Positions 1-5,616 of a DNA stretch of 8,554 nt are shown here, piece by piece. The notes beneath the pieces are model-generated. The model was not told the origin of the DNA. It worked only from the letters and a program-made list of their open reading frames with translations, and made no database searches. How positions within the stretch are numbered: the stretch's first letter is position 1; each line of letters starts with the position of its first letter. Both the position numbers and the translations under genes were made by a program. This DNA is from Hyphomicrobiales bacterium (GTDB lineage: Bacteria; Pseudomonadota; Alphaproteobacteria; Rhizobiales; S144-35): assembly GCA_015494185.1 (NCBI GenBank), contig WGBT01000018.1:1-8554 (forward strand), given 5' to 3'.

Positions 1-109
1 GAATAGCCGAAGCTATTTCCAAGGGCGAAAGGCCAGCGATATGAAGCGAAAATGCCGCCCGAAGGGTCTGGCGCAAAATCCCGGTAATGCGAGACAAATC
101 ATTGTCCAT
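1..109 (-). CDS. Possible N-terminus of an unidentified gene, cut by the window edge
   Basis: From an ATG at 109-107 the minus strand is open to the left edge, giving 36 codons that begin MDNDLSRITGILRQTLRAAF and continue with a leucine- and alanine-rich stretch. The composition is protein-like: an amphipathic, helix-prone start with no low-complexity run. No good Shine-Dalgarno sequence precedes the ATG, and I do not recognise the family. The same frame is open upstream all the way to the dut stop codon, so the true start could lie further right, although no ATG or GTG is present there. It lies about 180 bases downstream of dut on the same strand and could belong to that transcript. The call rests only on an open frame at an edge. 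Confidence 0.3.
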   Translation of the reverse strand, partial: MDNDLSRITGILRQTLRAAFSLHIAGLSPLEIASAI

Positions 110-289
110 TTCATGATTTTGCGTCCGACTGGCGCCGCGTAATTTATGGGTCCTGAGCCTAGGTTCTGTTCCAAAACACCAGGAAAGGATTGTTCTTACT
201 CCTTTTTGCCAGGCAATGATTGGAAAAGACAAAAGAACGAGCAGCGCTGGAACAAAATTCGCTTCGATGTGATCGGCGTTTACTCTAGA

Positions 290-787
290 TCATGGCTTAC
301 GCCCTTGCGCATATCCGGTTGAGCCGAAACCGTCACTGCCGCGTTCGCTGTCTGGCAGCTCTGAAACTTCATCAAAGTGCACTCGTAGAACCGGCGCCAC
401 AACAAGCTGGGCAATCCGCATCCCGCGCCGCACCTCAAAGGCGTTTGAACCGTGATTGATCAGCAAAACCTTGATCTCGCCGCGATAATCGGCGTCGATC
501 GTGCCCGGCGCATTCAAAACAGTCACACCATACTTGACCGCCAGTCCCGAACGCGGGCGAATCTGCGCCTCGAGCCCCTGCGGCAAGGCTATCGCAATAC
601 CCGTTTCAATCAATTCTGACGCTCCTGGAGCAAGGATGACCGGGGCATCTGGCGGACAAGCAGCAATCAAATCAGCCCCTGCGGCCAAAGCTGACTGATA
701 AGCGGGCAGCTCAAGCCCCTCGCCATGTTGCAGACGTTTGATCTGCACCACAGTTGCAACCGGTGGAGATGAAGGGAACGCACTCAC
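290..787 (-). CDS. dut: Deoxyuridine 5'-triphosphate nucleotidohydrolase (dUTPase)
   Basis: It hydrolyses dUTP to dUMP and pyrophosphate, which keeps uracil out of DNA and supplies dUMP for thymidylate synthesis. It is expected to be a cytoplasmic homotrimer. All five motifs of the trimeric family are visible in 165 residues: AGADLIA (37-43), PRSGLA (78-83), the GTIDADYRGE segment with catalytic Asp98 and Tyr101 (96-105), RGMRIAQ (121-127), and a C-terminal P-loop-like RGSDGFGSTG (149-158). The second glycine usual in that last motif is Asp152 here. The start is GTG, its G shared with the TAG stop of coaBC, with AAGG about 10 bases upstream. Length is slightly above the usual 150 residues because of an N-terminal extension of about 15 residues. 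coaBC-dut adjacency also occurs in Escherichia coli and many other proteobacteria. Confidence 0.97.
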   Translation of the reverse strand: MSAFPSSPPVATVVQIKRLQHGEGLELPAYQSALAAGADLIAACPPDAPVILAPGASELIETGIAIALPQGLEAQIRPRSGLAVKYGVTVLNAPGTIDADYRGEIKVLLINHGSNAFEVRRGMRIAQLVVAPVLRVHFDEVSELPDSERGSDGFGSTGYAQGRKP

Positions 788-2043
788 TACGATTTTGCCT
801 TCTGGGCTTTTGCAGCGGTCATTATAGGCGCCTTGCGCGCCAACAGATCGGCAGCCCGGCGCAATAACTTGTCGGCAACCTCGGCCTTGGTCATTTCCGG
901 CCAGCTTTCCGGTTTGCTCTTGCTGCTTGTGATCAAATGCACGGTGTTTTTTTCGCCCCCCATCGCTCCGCCGACCTCTGACACATCATTGGCAACGATC
1001 CAATCACACCCCTTGGCCTGGCGTTTTTTCTGGGCATTGGCAATGACATGTTCGGTTTCTGCGGCAAAGCCAATCACCAGCGGGGGACGTTTCGGCCCAG
1101 GCTTCGAGATGGTTTTCAAAATATCCGGGTTTTCAACGAATTCAAGCAAGGGAGGCTCGCCACCCCGCAATTTCTTGATTTTCTGCTTGGCGGTACCATT
1201 GACGCGCCAATCGGCAACCGCTGCGGCCAGGATGGCAATATCGGCAGGCAGTGCGGCTTGTACAGCTGCCAGCATCTCTCGCGCCGTTTCCACATGGATC
1301 GTCTTGACATTGGACGGCGCCTTAAGCCCGGTGGGGCCAGACACCAAGGTTACATCAGCCCCCAGCCGAGCCGCCGCTGCCGCCAAGGCATAGCCTTGCT
1401 TGCCGGAAGAGCGATTGCCGATAAAGCGTACCGGATCAATCGGTTCATAGGTCGGCCCCGCGGTGATCAAGACATGCCGCCCCAACAAAGGCTCATCATG
1501 AAGCTCACTAAGATTGAGCGCAATAGCCTTGATGATCTCCGTCACCTCGGCCATCCGTCCCGGCCCATATTCACCGCAAGCCATTTCACCTGTCTCGGGG
1601 CCAACGAAACGGACACCATCACGATGCAGTTGAGCAACATTGCGCTCGGTCGCTGGATGCCGCCACATTCGCACATTCATCGCCGGGACCGCCAACACCG
1701 GCTTATCCGTGGCCAACAAACAAGTGGTCGCCAGATCATCGGCCAGACCATTGGCCATCTTCGCCAAAAGATCCGCTGTGGCCGGCGCCACCACCACCAA
1801 ATCGGCATCGCGAGAAAGTCGAATATGGCCAATCTCTGCCTCTTTCCCGGCATCGAAAAGATTGTCTTCAACCGGTTCCCCTGAAAGTGTGGCCAGTGAC
1901 AAGGGAGTGACGAATTTCGCGCCCGCCCGGGTCAGGATTACCCGCACGCTCACCCCGTTCTGCTTCAGCTTGCGAATCAGATCGAGGGCTTTATAAGCGG
2001 CAATCCCGCCACCAATGATCAATAATACCCGTTTATTCTGCAT
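787..2043 (-). CDS. coaBC: Bifunctional phosphopantothenoylcysteine decarboxylase / phosphopantothenate-cysteine ligase
   Basis: It carries out two consecutive cytoplasmic steps of coenzyme A synthesis: CTP-dependent joining of cysteine to 4'-phosphopantothenate (CoaB), then FMN-dependent decarboxylation to 4'-phosphopantetheine (CoaC). The N-terminal CoaC half (about 1-180) has the flavoprotein start IIGGGIAAYK, the active-site His73 in EIGHIR, PAMNVRMW (120-127, Asn123) and Cys156 in the substrate-lid motif MACGEYGPGRM. The CoaB half (about 188-405) has ITAGPTYEPIDPVRFIGNRS (Asn210), AAAVADWR, a lysine cluster at 288-291, ENPDILK and VIGFAAET. I chose the ATG at 2043 (418 residues). It has AGGA nine bases upstream, and MQNKRVLLIIGG matches the usual family N-terminus. 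An in-frame ATG at 2082 would add 13 residues but lacks a ribosome-binding site. It overlaps dut by one base. Confidence 0.97.
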   Translation of the reverse strand: MQNKRVLLIIGGGIAAYKALDLIRKLKQNGVSVRVILTRAGAKFVTPLSLATLSGEPVEDNLFDAGKEAEIGHIRLSRDADLVVVAPATADLLAKMANGLADDLATTCLLATDKPVLAVPAMNVRMWRHPATERNVAQLHRDGVRFVGPETGEMACGEYGPGRMAEVTEIIKAIALNLSELHDEPLLGRHVLITAGPTYEPIDPVRFIGNRSSGKQGYALAAAAARLGADVTLVSGPTGLKAPSNVKTIHVETAREMLAAVQAALPADIAILAAAVADWRVNGTAKQKIKKLRGGEPPLLEFVENPDILKTISKPGPKRPPLVIGFAAETEHVIANAQKKRQAKGCDWIVANDVSEVGGAMGGEKNTVHLITSSKSKPESWPEMTKAEVADKLLRRAADLLARKAPIMTAAKAQKAKS

Positions 2044-2056
2044 AATCACTGATCCT
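2041..2056 (-). promoter_or_regulatory. Ribosome-binding site deciding the coaBC start
   Basis: On the minus strand AGGA (2056-2053) lies nine bases before the ATG at 2043. The alternative ATG at 2082 is preceded by TTATTCTTTGA, which has no purine-rich element. This supports the shorter coaBC protein. Confidence 0.6.
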
Positions 2057-2110
2057 GCCACACGAGGCTTCTGCTTTCTCATTCAAAGAATAATTGTCTC
2101 TTTGTTTCTT

Positions 2111-2138
2111 CCTAAAAAACGCTCCTATGCCTTTTAGG
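2111..2138. repeat. Short inverted repeat upstream of coaBC
   Basis: CCTAAAA (2111-2117) and its exact complement TTTTAGG (2132-2138) are separated by 14 bases. The structure sits about 70 bases upstream of the coaBC start, between coaBC and the coiled-coil gene. It could be an operator or a weak hairpin in the leader. It lacks a GC-rich stem, so I do not call it a terminator. Arms of this length can arise by chance. Confidence 0.3.
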
Positions 2139-2196
2139 TGGCGATATGATGCCGTCGTGTGTTGGGTGAAAAAAGGGGCCTTGATTTGATATATGT

Positions 2197-2664
2197 CTAA
2201 AGGATTTTCATAAGGATAGCGAGCACTCCCAAACCGACGACCAGAAGCGAGCCCAGACGGATGACGATTTTGTCGCCAACATGGTCGATCTTGGTGTCAA
2301 GAGCATCGATCTTGGTTTCGAGATCGGTTCTGGTACGATCGATTTTAGCCACAAGATCGCTTTTGACATGGTCGATCTTGGCGTCAAGGGTATCGATCTT
2401 AGCCTCAAGGTCGGTTCTGGTACGCTCAATCTTGGCCTCGAGGTCACTTTTGACGTAGTCGATCTTGGCGTCAAGGTCACTTTTGACGTGGTCGATCTTG
2501 GCGTCAAGCGCATCGAATCTTGCATCGATCAAATCGAAGCGGCGGTCGATTTCGCGGAAGCGCTCCGTAGGCTCAGCCAAAGTCGTTGCTGCCGCCTGCG
2601 CTTTTTGCTCAGAGACACCCGCCTCTTTGAGAGCGTCATAGACTTCTCGGATCATCGTGGTCAT
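2197..2664 (-). CDS. DUF1640-like coiled-coil protein with C-terminal membrane anchor
   Basis: The protein has 155 residues in three parts. An N-terminal segment (about 1-33, including LKEAGVSEQKAQA) resembles the start of small bacterial DUF1640 proteins. A long coiled coil follows (about 36-133), and then one hydrophobic helix (about 134-153, LGSLLVVGLGVLAILM) that should anchor it in the inner membrane with the coil in the cytoplasm. The coil is built from units of the form xAKIDxxxxDL. Eleven-residue units alternate with seven-residue ones, and a 29-residue block (65-93) is repeated with 24 of 29 identities at 94-122. The function of the family in bacteria is unknown; a scaffolding role is possible but not shown by the sequence. 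No Shine-Dalgarno precedes the ATG, while a good promoter ends six bases before it, so it is probably leaderless. The family call is from overall architecture; that it is a real gene is fairly secure. Confidence 0.8.
   Translation of the reverse strand: MTTMIREVYDALKEAGVSEQKAQAAATTLAEPTERFREIDRRFDLIDARFDALDAKIDHVKSDLDAKIDYVKSDLEAKIERTRTDLEAKIDTLDAKIDHVKSDLVAKIDRTRTDLETKIDALDTKIDHVGDKIVIRLGSLLVVGLGVLAILMKIL
2299..2472 (-). repeat. Two tandem 87-base coding repeats in the coiled-coil gene
   Basis: The blocks 2386-2472 and 2299-2385 each encode 29 residues (11+11+7) and agree at about 70 of 87 bases by eye. A third, partial copy of the 11-residue unit follows at 2266-2298, and an extra 11-residue unit precedes the array at 2473-2505. 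This fits in-frame tandem duplication followed by divergence. Copy number may differ between strains. Confidence 0.75.
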
Positions 2665-2670
2665 GGTGAA

Positions 2671-2699
2671 AGTATCGAAAAGCTTGGGCGTTTGGTCAA
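2671..2699 (-). promoter_or_regulatory. Sigma-70-type promoter for the coiled-coil gene, probably leaderless
   Basis: On the minus strand TTGACC (2699-2694; five of six consensus bases) and GATACT (2676-2671; four of six) are separated by exactly 17 bases. Six bases lie between the -10 box and the ATG at 2664, so the expected transcription start is at or within a base or so of the start codon. The absence of a Shine-Dalgarno sequence is consistent with this. Confidence 0.55.
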
Positions 2700-2781
2700 G
2701 CCTTATTGAAGCGGGCAGTTAAAGCAAAAAGCACCGGCTAAAGCATGGATGCAGCGGTAAGAGAAAACCAGCCCCCCATAA

Positions 2782-3255
2782 CTACTTTGCCAAAGCGGCA
2801 CGAACTTTGCGCGTTCCATCGAGAGCCGATGAATAAACCGGACCACGGACCAACATCCGGTGTTGGGGAGCAACATAGCGCATAATCGTTGCTGTCAAAC
2901 CACGAGCAGTCGGATTATGGATATTGCGTTGCCAATAGGCCCGCACGGCAGCTTTCATTTTCTGGAAATTCGAAGCATAGGGCCGCAATCGTTCCAAGCG
3001 CACCATACTGCTTGCAATCGCCTTAGCACGGATTTGAGCCAAAGATTTGCGGGACAATTTTTGAGCCATGCGAATCGATTGGGGCTGAGCCTTCAGCCTG
3101 GTCACTTGTCGCTCAATGGAGTGCTTGTCAATCTTTTTCTCAAGTGCAAGTGACTTTTCAAGGACAAAGACAAGTGGCGGATTAACGGCCCAAGCTGGCG
3201 TAGCAATTAGGGCAAACGAAACCATTCCCCCAGCAATAAGGTTTCCTCTCTTCAT
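2782..3255 (-). CDS. Small basic secreted protein of unknown function
   Basis: The protein has 157 residues from ATG 3255; a TTG directly upstream (3258) would add one residue. The N-terminus MKRGNLIAGGMVSFALIATP followed by AWA is a clear Sec signal peptide with likely cleavage after Ala23. The mature part (about 134 residues) has no cysteine and is strongly basic, with 28 Lys/Arg against 6 Asp/Glu by my count. It looks mostly helical, with stretches such as KLSRKSLAQIRAKAIASSM. I recognise no domain. It should be periplasmic or exported, and the charge could suit binding to a polyanion or an envelope surface, but that is a guess. GGGGGA lies eight bases before the ATG as part of a duplicated element. 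The gene stands alone: upstream is a gap of about 300 bases, and the downstream gene has its own promoter. Confidence 0.7.
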   Translation of the reverse strand: MKRGNLIAGGMVSFALIATPAWAVNPPLVFVLEKSLALEKKIDKHSIERQVTRLKAQPQSIRMAQKLSRKSLAQIRAKAIASSMVRLERLRPYASNFQKMKAAVRAYWQRNIHNPTARGLTATIMRYVAPQHRMLVRGPVYSSALDGTRKVRAALAK

Positions 3256-3257
3256 CA

Positions 3258-3285
3258 ATCAATTCCCCCGTATCAATTCCCCCGT
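3258..3285 (-). repeat. Tandem 14-base duplication carrying the ribosome-binding site
   Basis: On the minus strand ACGGGGGAATTGAT occurs twice without a gap (3285-3272 and 3271-3258). The copy nearest the gene places GGGGGA eight bases before the ATG at 3255; the other copy lies 14 bases further upstream. The exact identity points to a recent duplication. Confidence 0.75.
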
Positions 3286-3562
3286 TTTTGAGCGCAATCC
3301 AAACGGACGCGATATGCGATTGGATTGCAAGTAAAATCCCCTCGAATAGGGTGACTTCCCTCCCAAAGCCAAGCCCTCCACTGTTTGCGCTCTACAGCTG
3401 ATAATCGTAACAGATTCGACGCGACAAATCGACACTCTTTGTGTTTTTTCATGTCTTTGAAAGAGACGTCTTTATTGGAACTAGCGGCATAGCCATTCTC
3501 TGCTGGGGAACAATTGGAATGGCCTCCATTCGAGATTCACAAATTTGCTCGCTTGACGCCTC
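3259..3562. other. Intergenic region between the ferredoxin reductase and secreted-protein genes
   Basis: This stretch of 304 bases is AT-richer than its neighbours and has no credible gene on either strand. It holds the 3' flank of the reductase gene and the leader of the secreted-protein gene. The only clear structures are the duplicated ribosome-binding element, the nine-base inverted repeat at 3294-3328, and a short hairpin-capable GAATGG/CCATTC pair at 3517-3531 with a three-base loop. I could not identify a convincing -35/-10 pair or a T-tracted terminator. Confidence 0.5.
3294..3328. repeat. Nine-base inverted repeat in the leader of the secreted-protein gene
   Basis: GCAATCCAA (3294-3302) is mirrored exactly by TTGGATTGC (3320-3328) across 17 bases. 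The spacer contains a nested CGC-GATAT-GCG pair. It lies 39-73 bases upstream of the ATG at 3255. It could be an operator for a dimeric regulator or a structured mRNA leader. Confidence 0.5.
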
Positions 3563-3571
3563 TTAAGAGGC
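3558..3571. repeat. Perfect palindrome over the reductase stop codon
   Basis: GCCTCTTAAGAGGC is a 14-base perfect palindrome that includes the TAA stop of the reductase gene (3563-3565). As RNA it could form a five-pair stem with a TTAA loop. No T-tract follows on the minus strand, so it is not a standard intrinsic terminator; it may only mark the 3' end. Confidence 0.4.
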
Positions 3572-4648
3572 TTTGACACCGAGTTTCTTTTGCAGGCTTG
3601 AACTTGAGGTGGTATATTGGAAACGTAAAGTCTTGTCGGGATGAACCACGCGATGAGCACTGTGCGCCATCAGCGCCGCCTCATGAAAACCGGACAAAAT
3701 CAGCTTCAATTTCCCCGGATAGGTGTTGATATCGCCAATGGCATAAATCCCGGGAATACTGGTTTCAAATTTTTCCGTATCGACTGGGATCAGATTTTCA
3801 TGAAGATTGAGCCCCCATTCGGCAATGGGGCCAAGTTTCATGGTCAGCCCAAAAAACGGCAACAGCGTATCACAGGCGATCTCAAATTCCGGCCCCTTAC
3901 CATGACGTGCGGTAACTCCGGTCAATTGCCCATTTTCACCATGCAGCGCCGTGATCTGACCAAGATGAAACTCCATCTTGCCAGCTTCCACTAGAGCACG
4001 CATCTTGTTCACCGAATCTGGCGCTGCCCGGAAATTCTCGCGGCGATGCAACAGCTTCATACTGCGGGCAATGGGCTGCAGATTGAGCACCCAGTCCAGT
4101 GCCGAATCGCCCCCACCGACAATGAGAATGTCCTTGCCGCGGAACTGCTCCCGTTGCCGCACCGCGTAGAACACCGAACGCCCTTCATAATCGGCAATCC
4201 CCGGATAGGGCGGCTTTTTCGGGGTAAATGATCCGCCACCAGCAGCGATCACCACCACCTTGGTGATAAAAACCTGGCCGATATCTGTGGTCAGCTGAAA
4301 CCGGCCATCAGGCAGTTTTTGCAGCGCATCGACGCGTTGCTGGAAATGAAAAGTGGGCTCAAAGGGTTTGATCTGAGCGAGCAGATTGTCAGTCAGCTCT
4401 TGCCCGGAAATCTCTGGAAAAGCGGGAATATCATAGATCGGTTTTTCCGGATAAAGCTCCGCACATTGCCCGCCGGGCTTATCGAGAATATCAACGACAT
4501 GGGCCTTGATGTCGACAAGGCCCAACTCAAAGACGGCAAACAGCCCCACCGGGCCGGCGCCAATGATCACCGCATCGGTCTCAATGGGCTCGCCAACGCT
4601 TACATCCGTTGTTTGTTGCTGCGATTTGCTGATCACCGTATCTTCCAA
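3563..4648 (-). CDS. Ferredoxin-NADP(+) reductase, thioredoxin-reductase-like type
   Basis: This FAD enzyme moves electrons between NADPH and ferredoxin in the cytoplasm. Its 361 residues show the FAD-binding GxGxxG (IIGAGPVGLF, 28-37), the conserved PGGQCAELYPEKPIYDIPA block (58-76), a second nucleotide-binding motif GGGDSALDW (178-186) and the 2'-phosphate-binding HRRENFR (201-207). The C-terminal FAD motif IYAIGDINTYPGKLKLILSG (301-320) is also present. The redox CxxC of true thioredoxin reductases is absent, which places it with the YumC / Rhodopseudomonas-type reductases. No ATG is available. TTG at 4648 has AAGGGA eight bases upstream, and GTG at 4636 is a possible alternative that would remove four residues. 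It lies 61 bases after the ferredoxin gene on the same strand, so the two probably form an operon of redox partners. Confidence 0.93.
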   Translation of the reverse strand: MEDTVISKSQQQTTDVSVGEPIETDAVIIGAGPVGLFAVFELGLVDIKAHVVDILDKPGGQCAELYPEKPIYDIPAFPEISGQELTDNLLAQIKPFEPTFHFQQRVDALQKLPDGRFQLTTDIGQVFITKVVVIAAGGGSFTPKKPPYPGIADYEGRSVFYAVRQREQFRGKDILIVGGGDSALDWVLNLQPIARSMKLLHRRENFRAAPDSVNKMRALVEAGKMEFHLGQITALHGENGQLTGVTARHGKGPEFEIACDTLLPFFGLTMKLGPIAEWGLNLHENLIPVDTEKFETSIPGIYAIGDINTYPGKLKLILSGFHEAALMAHSAHRVVHPDKTLRFQYTTSSSSLQKKLGVKAS

Positions 4649-4656
4649 TGTCCTGT

Positions 4657-4662
4657 TCCCTT
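4657..4662 (-). promoter_or_regulatory. Ribosome-binding site supporting the TTG start of the reductase
   Basis: AAGGGA on the minus strand lies eight bases before TTG 4648. A closer AGGA is only two bases from the TTG and is unlikely to be used. An in-frame TAA further upstream excludes a much longer protein. Confidence 0.45.
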
Positions 4663-4709
4663 TTTTCCGCCCTTATCACAAAGCCTGCAACAACTTGACG
4701 CCATAGCCC

Positions 4710-5030
4710 CTAATACTGCTTTTCTGGCAGCCGCACAACCAACCCGTCGAGTTCTTCCGTGACCTTGATCTGACAGCTCAGCCGGCTGTTATCGCGGACG
4801 TCGAAAGCAAAATCGAGCATGTCTTCCTCGGTGTCTTTTGGGGTGCCGGTTTTCTCCAGCCAAGCTTCATCCACATAAACATGGCAGGTCGCGCAGGCGC
4901 AAGCCCCGCCACATTCCGCTTCGATTCCAGGAATTGAGTGTTTAACGGCCACCTCCATCAAGGTTTGGCCGACTTCGCCTTCAACCACATGCTCTGTGCC
5001 GTTGAATTCGATAAAGGTGATTTTCGGCAT
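4710..5030 (-). CDS. 2Fe-2S ferredoxin, adrenodoxin / FdVI type
   Basis: This is a small cytoplasmic electron carrier of 106 residues. The cluster ligands fit the vertebrate-type pattern C-x5-C-x2-C-x36-C as Cys40, Cys46, Cys49 and Cys86, in ECGGACACATCHVYV and RLSCQI. The extra Cys44 is common in this class. The N-terminal beta strand PKITFIEFNG and the acidic helix DTEEDMLDFA (66-75) are typical of the surface that docks with reductases and P450s. Such ferredoxins serve P450s, Fe-S cluster assembly or other oxygenases. The linked reductase suggests NADPH as the electron source, but the final acceptor is not in this window. The ATG start has GAGG-rich sequence just upstream. It is the first gene of the presumed ferredoxin-reductase operon. 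Confidence 0.95.
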   Translation of the reverse strand: MPKITFIEFNGTEHVVEGEVGQTLMEVAVKHSIPGIEAECGGACACATCHVYVDEAWLEKTGTPKDTEEDMLDFAFDVRDNSRLSCQIKVTEELDGLVVRLPEKQY

Positions 5031-5385
5031 CCGCCCTCACCGCTCCCCTGTTTGTGCCTAATTGATACTTTTTTCAATGCTTTCTTACGTTGGATTTTGC
5101 TTGAATTCGCTTTGCGTTCTATAGGACAAACAACAACACATGACCAGCCCGCCATTGCCGCATGAGGCTGTTACCATCTGGAAAACCGTGTGAGTGGCTG
5201 TTTCTGGATGAAGAAAGTTTAATTTGGCAGCATCATCAAACCGGCACATGTTAAGGCTAAAGTTTCGGAGTGAACGAGACGCGAAACCAACAGAACCAAC
5301 AACCGAAGTGTAAAGATCAAAATTTGACCTGACCGGCAATGCCAGGCTTAACTCATGCTCCTCCCCCTTATCGGCCCAAACCTGC

Positions 5386-5574
5386 CCTTACCTTCCATGG
5401 TGAGCGTTTTTGCATTTTCCCAAACTTTGTCAAGGGCCGCATTTTTAGGCCCCTGTCGTGCCGCGAAGCCTGCGGGGCTCCCCGCCACTCCACGTTCGCT
5501 TGCAGCGGCCGTGAAGCGGTTTCACCCTTGACAAAGTTTGGGAAAATGCCAGGGTCTCATCATGGAAAATAAGG
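5386..5574. repeat. Long inverted repeat with 25-base perfect inner arms
   Basis: The arms at 5412-5436 and 5525-5549 are exact reverse complements over 25 bases (left arm starts GCATTTTCCC and ends GTCAAGGG). They enclose an 88-base GC-rich centre. The symmetry continues outward in imperfect form (5386-5404 against 5556-5574, for example CCATGGTGAG against CCATGATGAG), giving a palindrome of about 189 bases. The centre contains a further small hairpin, GCGGG-GCTC-CCCGC at 5472-5485. Each arm carries TTGACA pointing outward. No clear target-site duplication flanks it. It could be a dispersed intergenic palindrome, a small transposon-derived (MITE-like) element, or a structured leader RNA of the downstream transporter gene. 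Confidence 0.8.
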
Positions 5575-5612
5575 TCGGATCTGACAGTGTCGGTTAAGGT
5601 CAAATAAACTTG

Positions 5613-5616
5613 AAGG
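5613..5616 (+). promoter_or_regulatory. Ribosome-binding site deciding the start of the first YejA-like gene
   Basis: AAGG lies five bases before ATG 5622. A TTG at 5610 in the same frame would place this element inside the coding sequence and has no ribosome-binding site of its own. The ATG is therefore preferred. Confidence 0.55.

Noticed and set aside
1048..1884. A 278-codon plus-strand frame opposite coaBC
   Set aside because: It is antisense to a strongly conserved enzyme whose motifs are all intact on the minus strand. Its translation is rich in His, Arg and Gln, as expected for a shadow frame.
2165..2190. AAGG-CC-CCTT followed by a T-run downstream of the coiled-coil gene (minus strand)
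   Set aside because: The possible stem is four pairs with a two-base loop, too short for an intrinsic terminator.
2281..2709. A 142-codon plus-strand frame with a VDLGVK-type repeat
   Set aside because: The periodicity comes from the coding repeats of the coiled-coil gene on the other strand. The minus-strand reading has a sensible coiled coil and a membrane segment.
3430..3475. Short hairpins ACAC-GTGT with a T-run and GTCTTT-AGAGAC in the gap downstream of the reductase gene
   Set aside because: The stems are four to six weak pairs, and the T-run is on the plus strand where no gene ends, so they do not make a credible terminator.
5162..5254. A 30-codon frame beginning MRLLPSGKPCEWLF in the divergent intergenic region
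   Set aside because: It has no ribosome-binding site, a random-looking sequence and no relation to a leader-peptide pattern.
5339..5572. A 77-codon plus-strand frame and a 60-codon minus-strand frame (5445-5627) across the inverted repeat
   Set aside because: They exist because the repeat is open on both strands. There is no ribosome-binding site or protein-like composition, and the boundaries track the palindrome.
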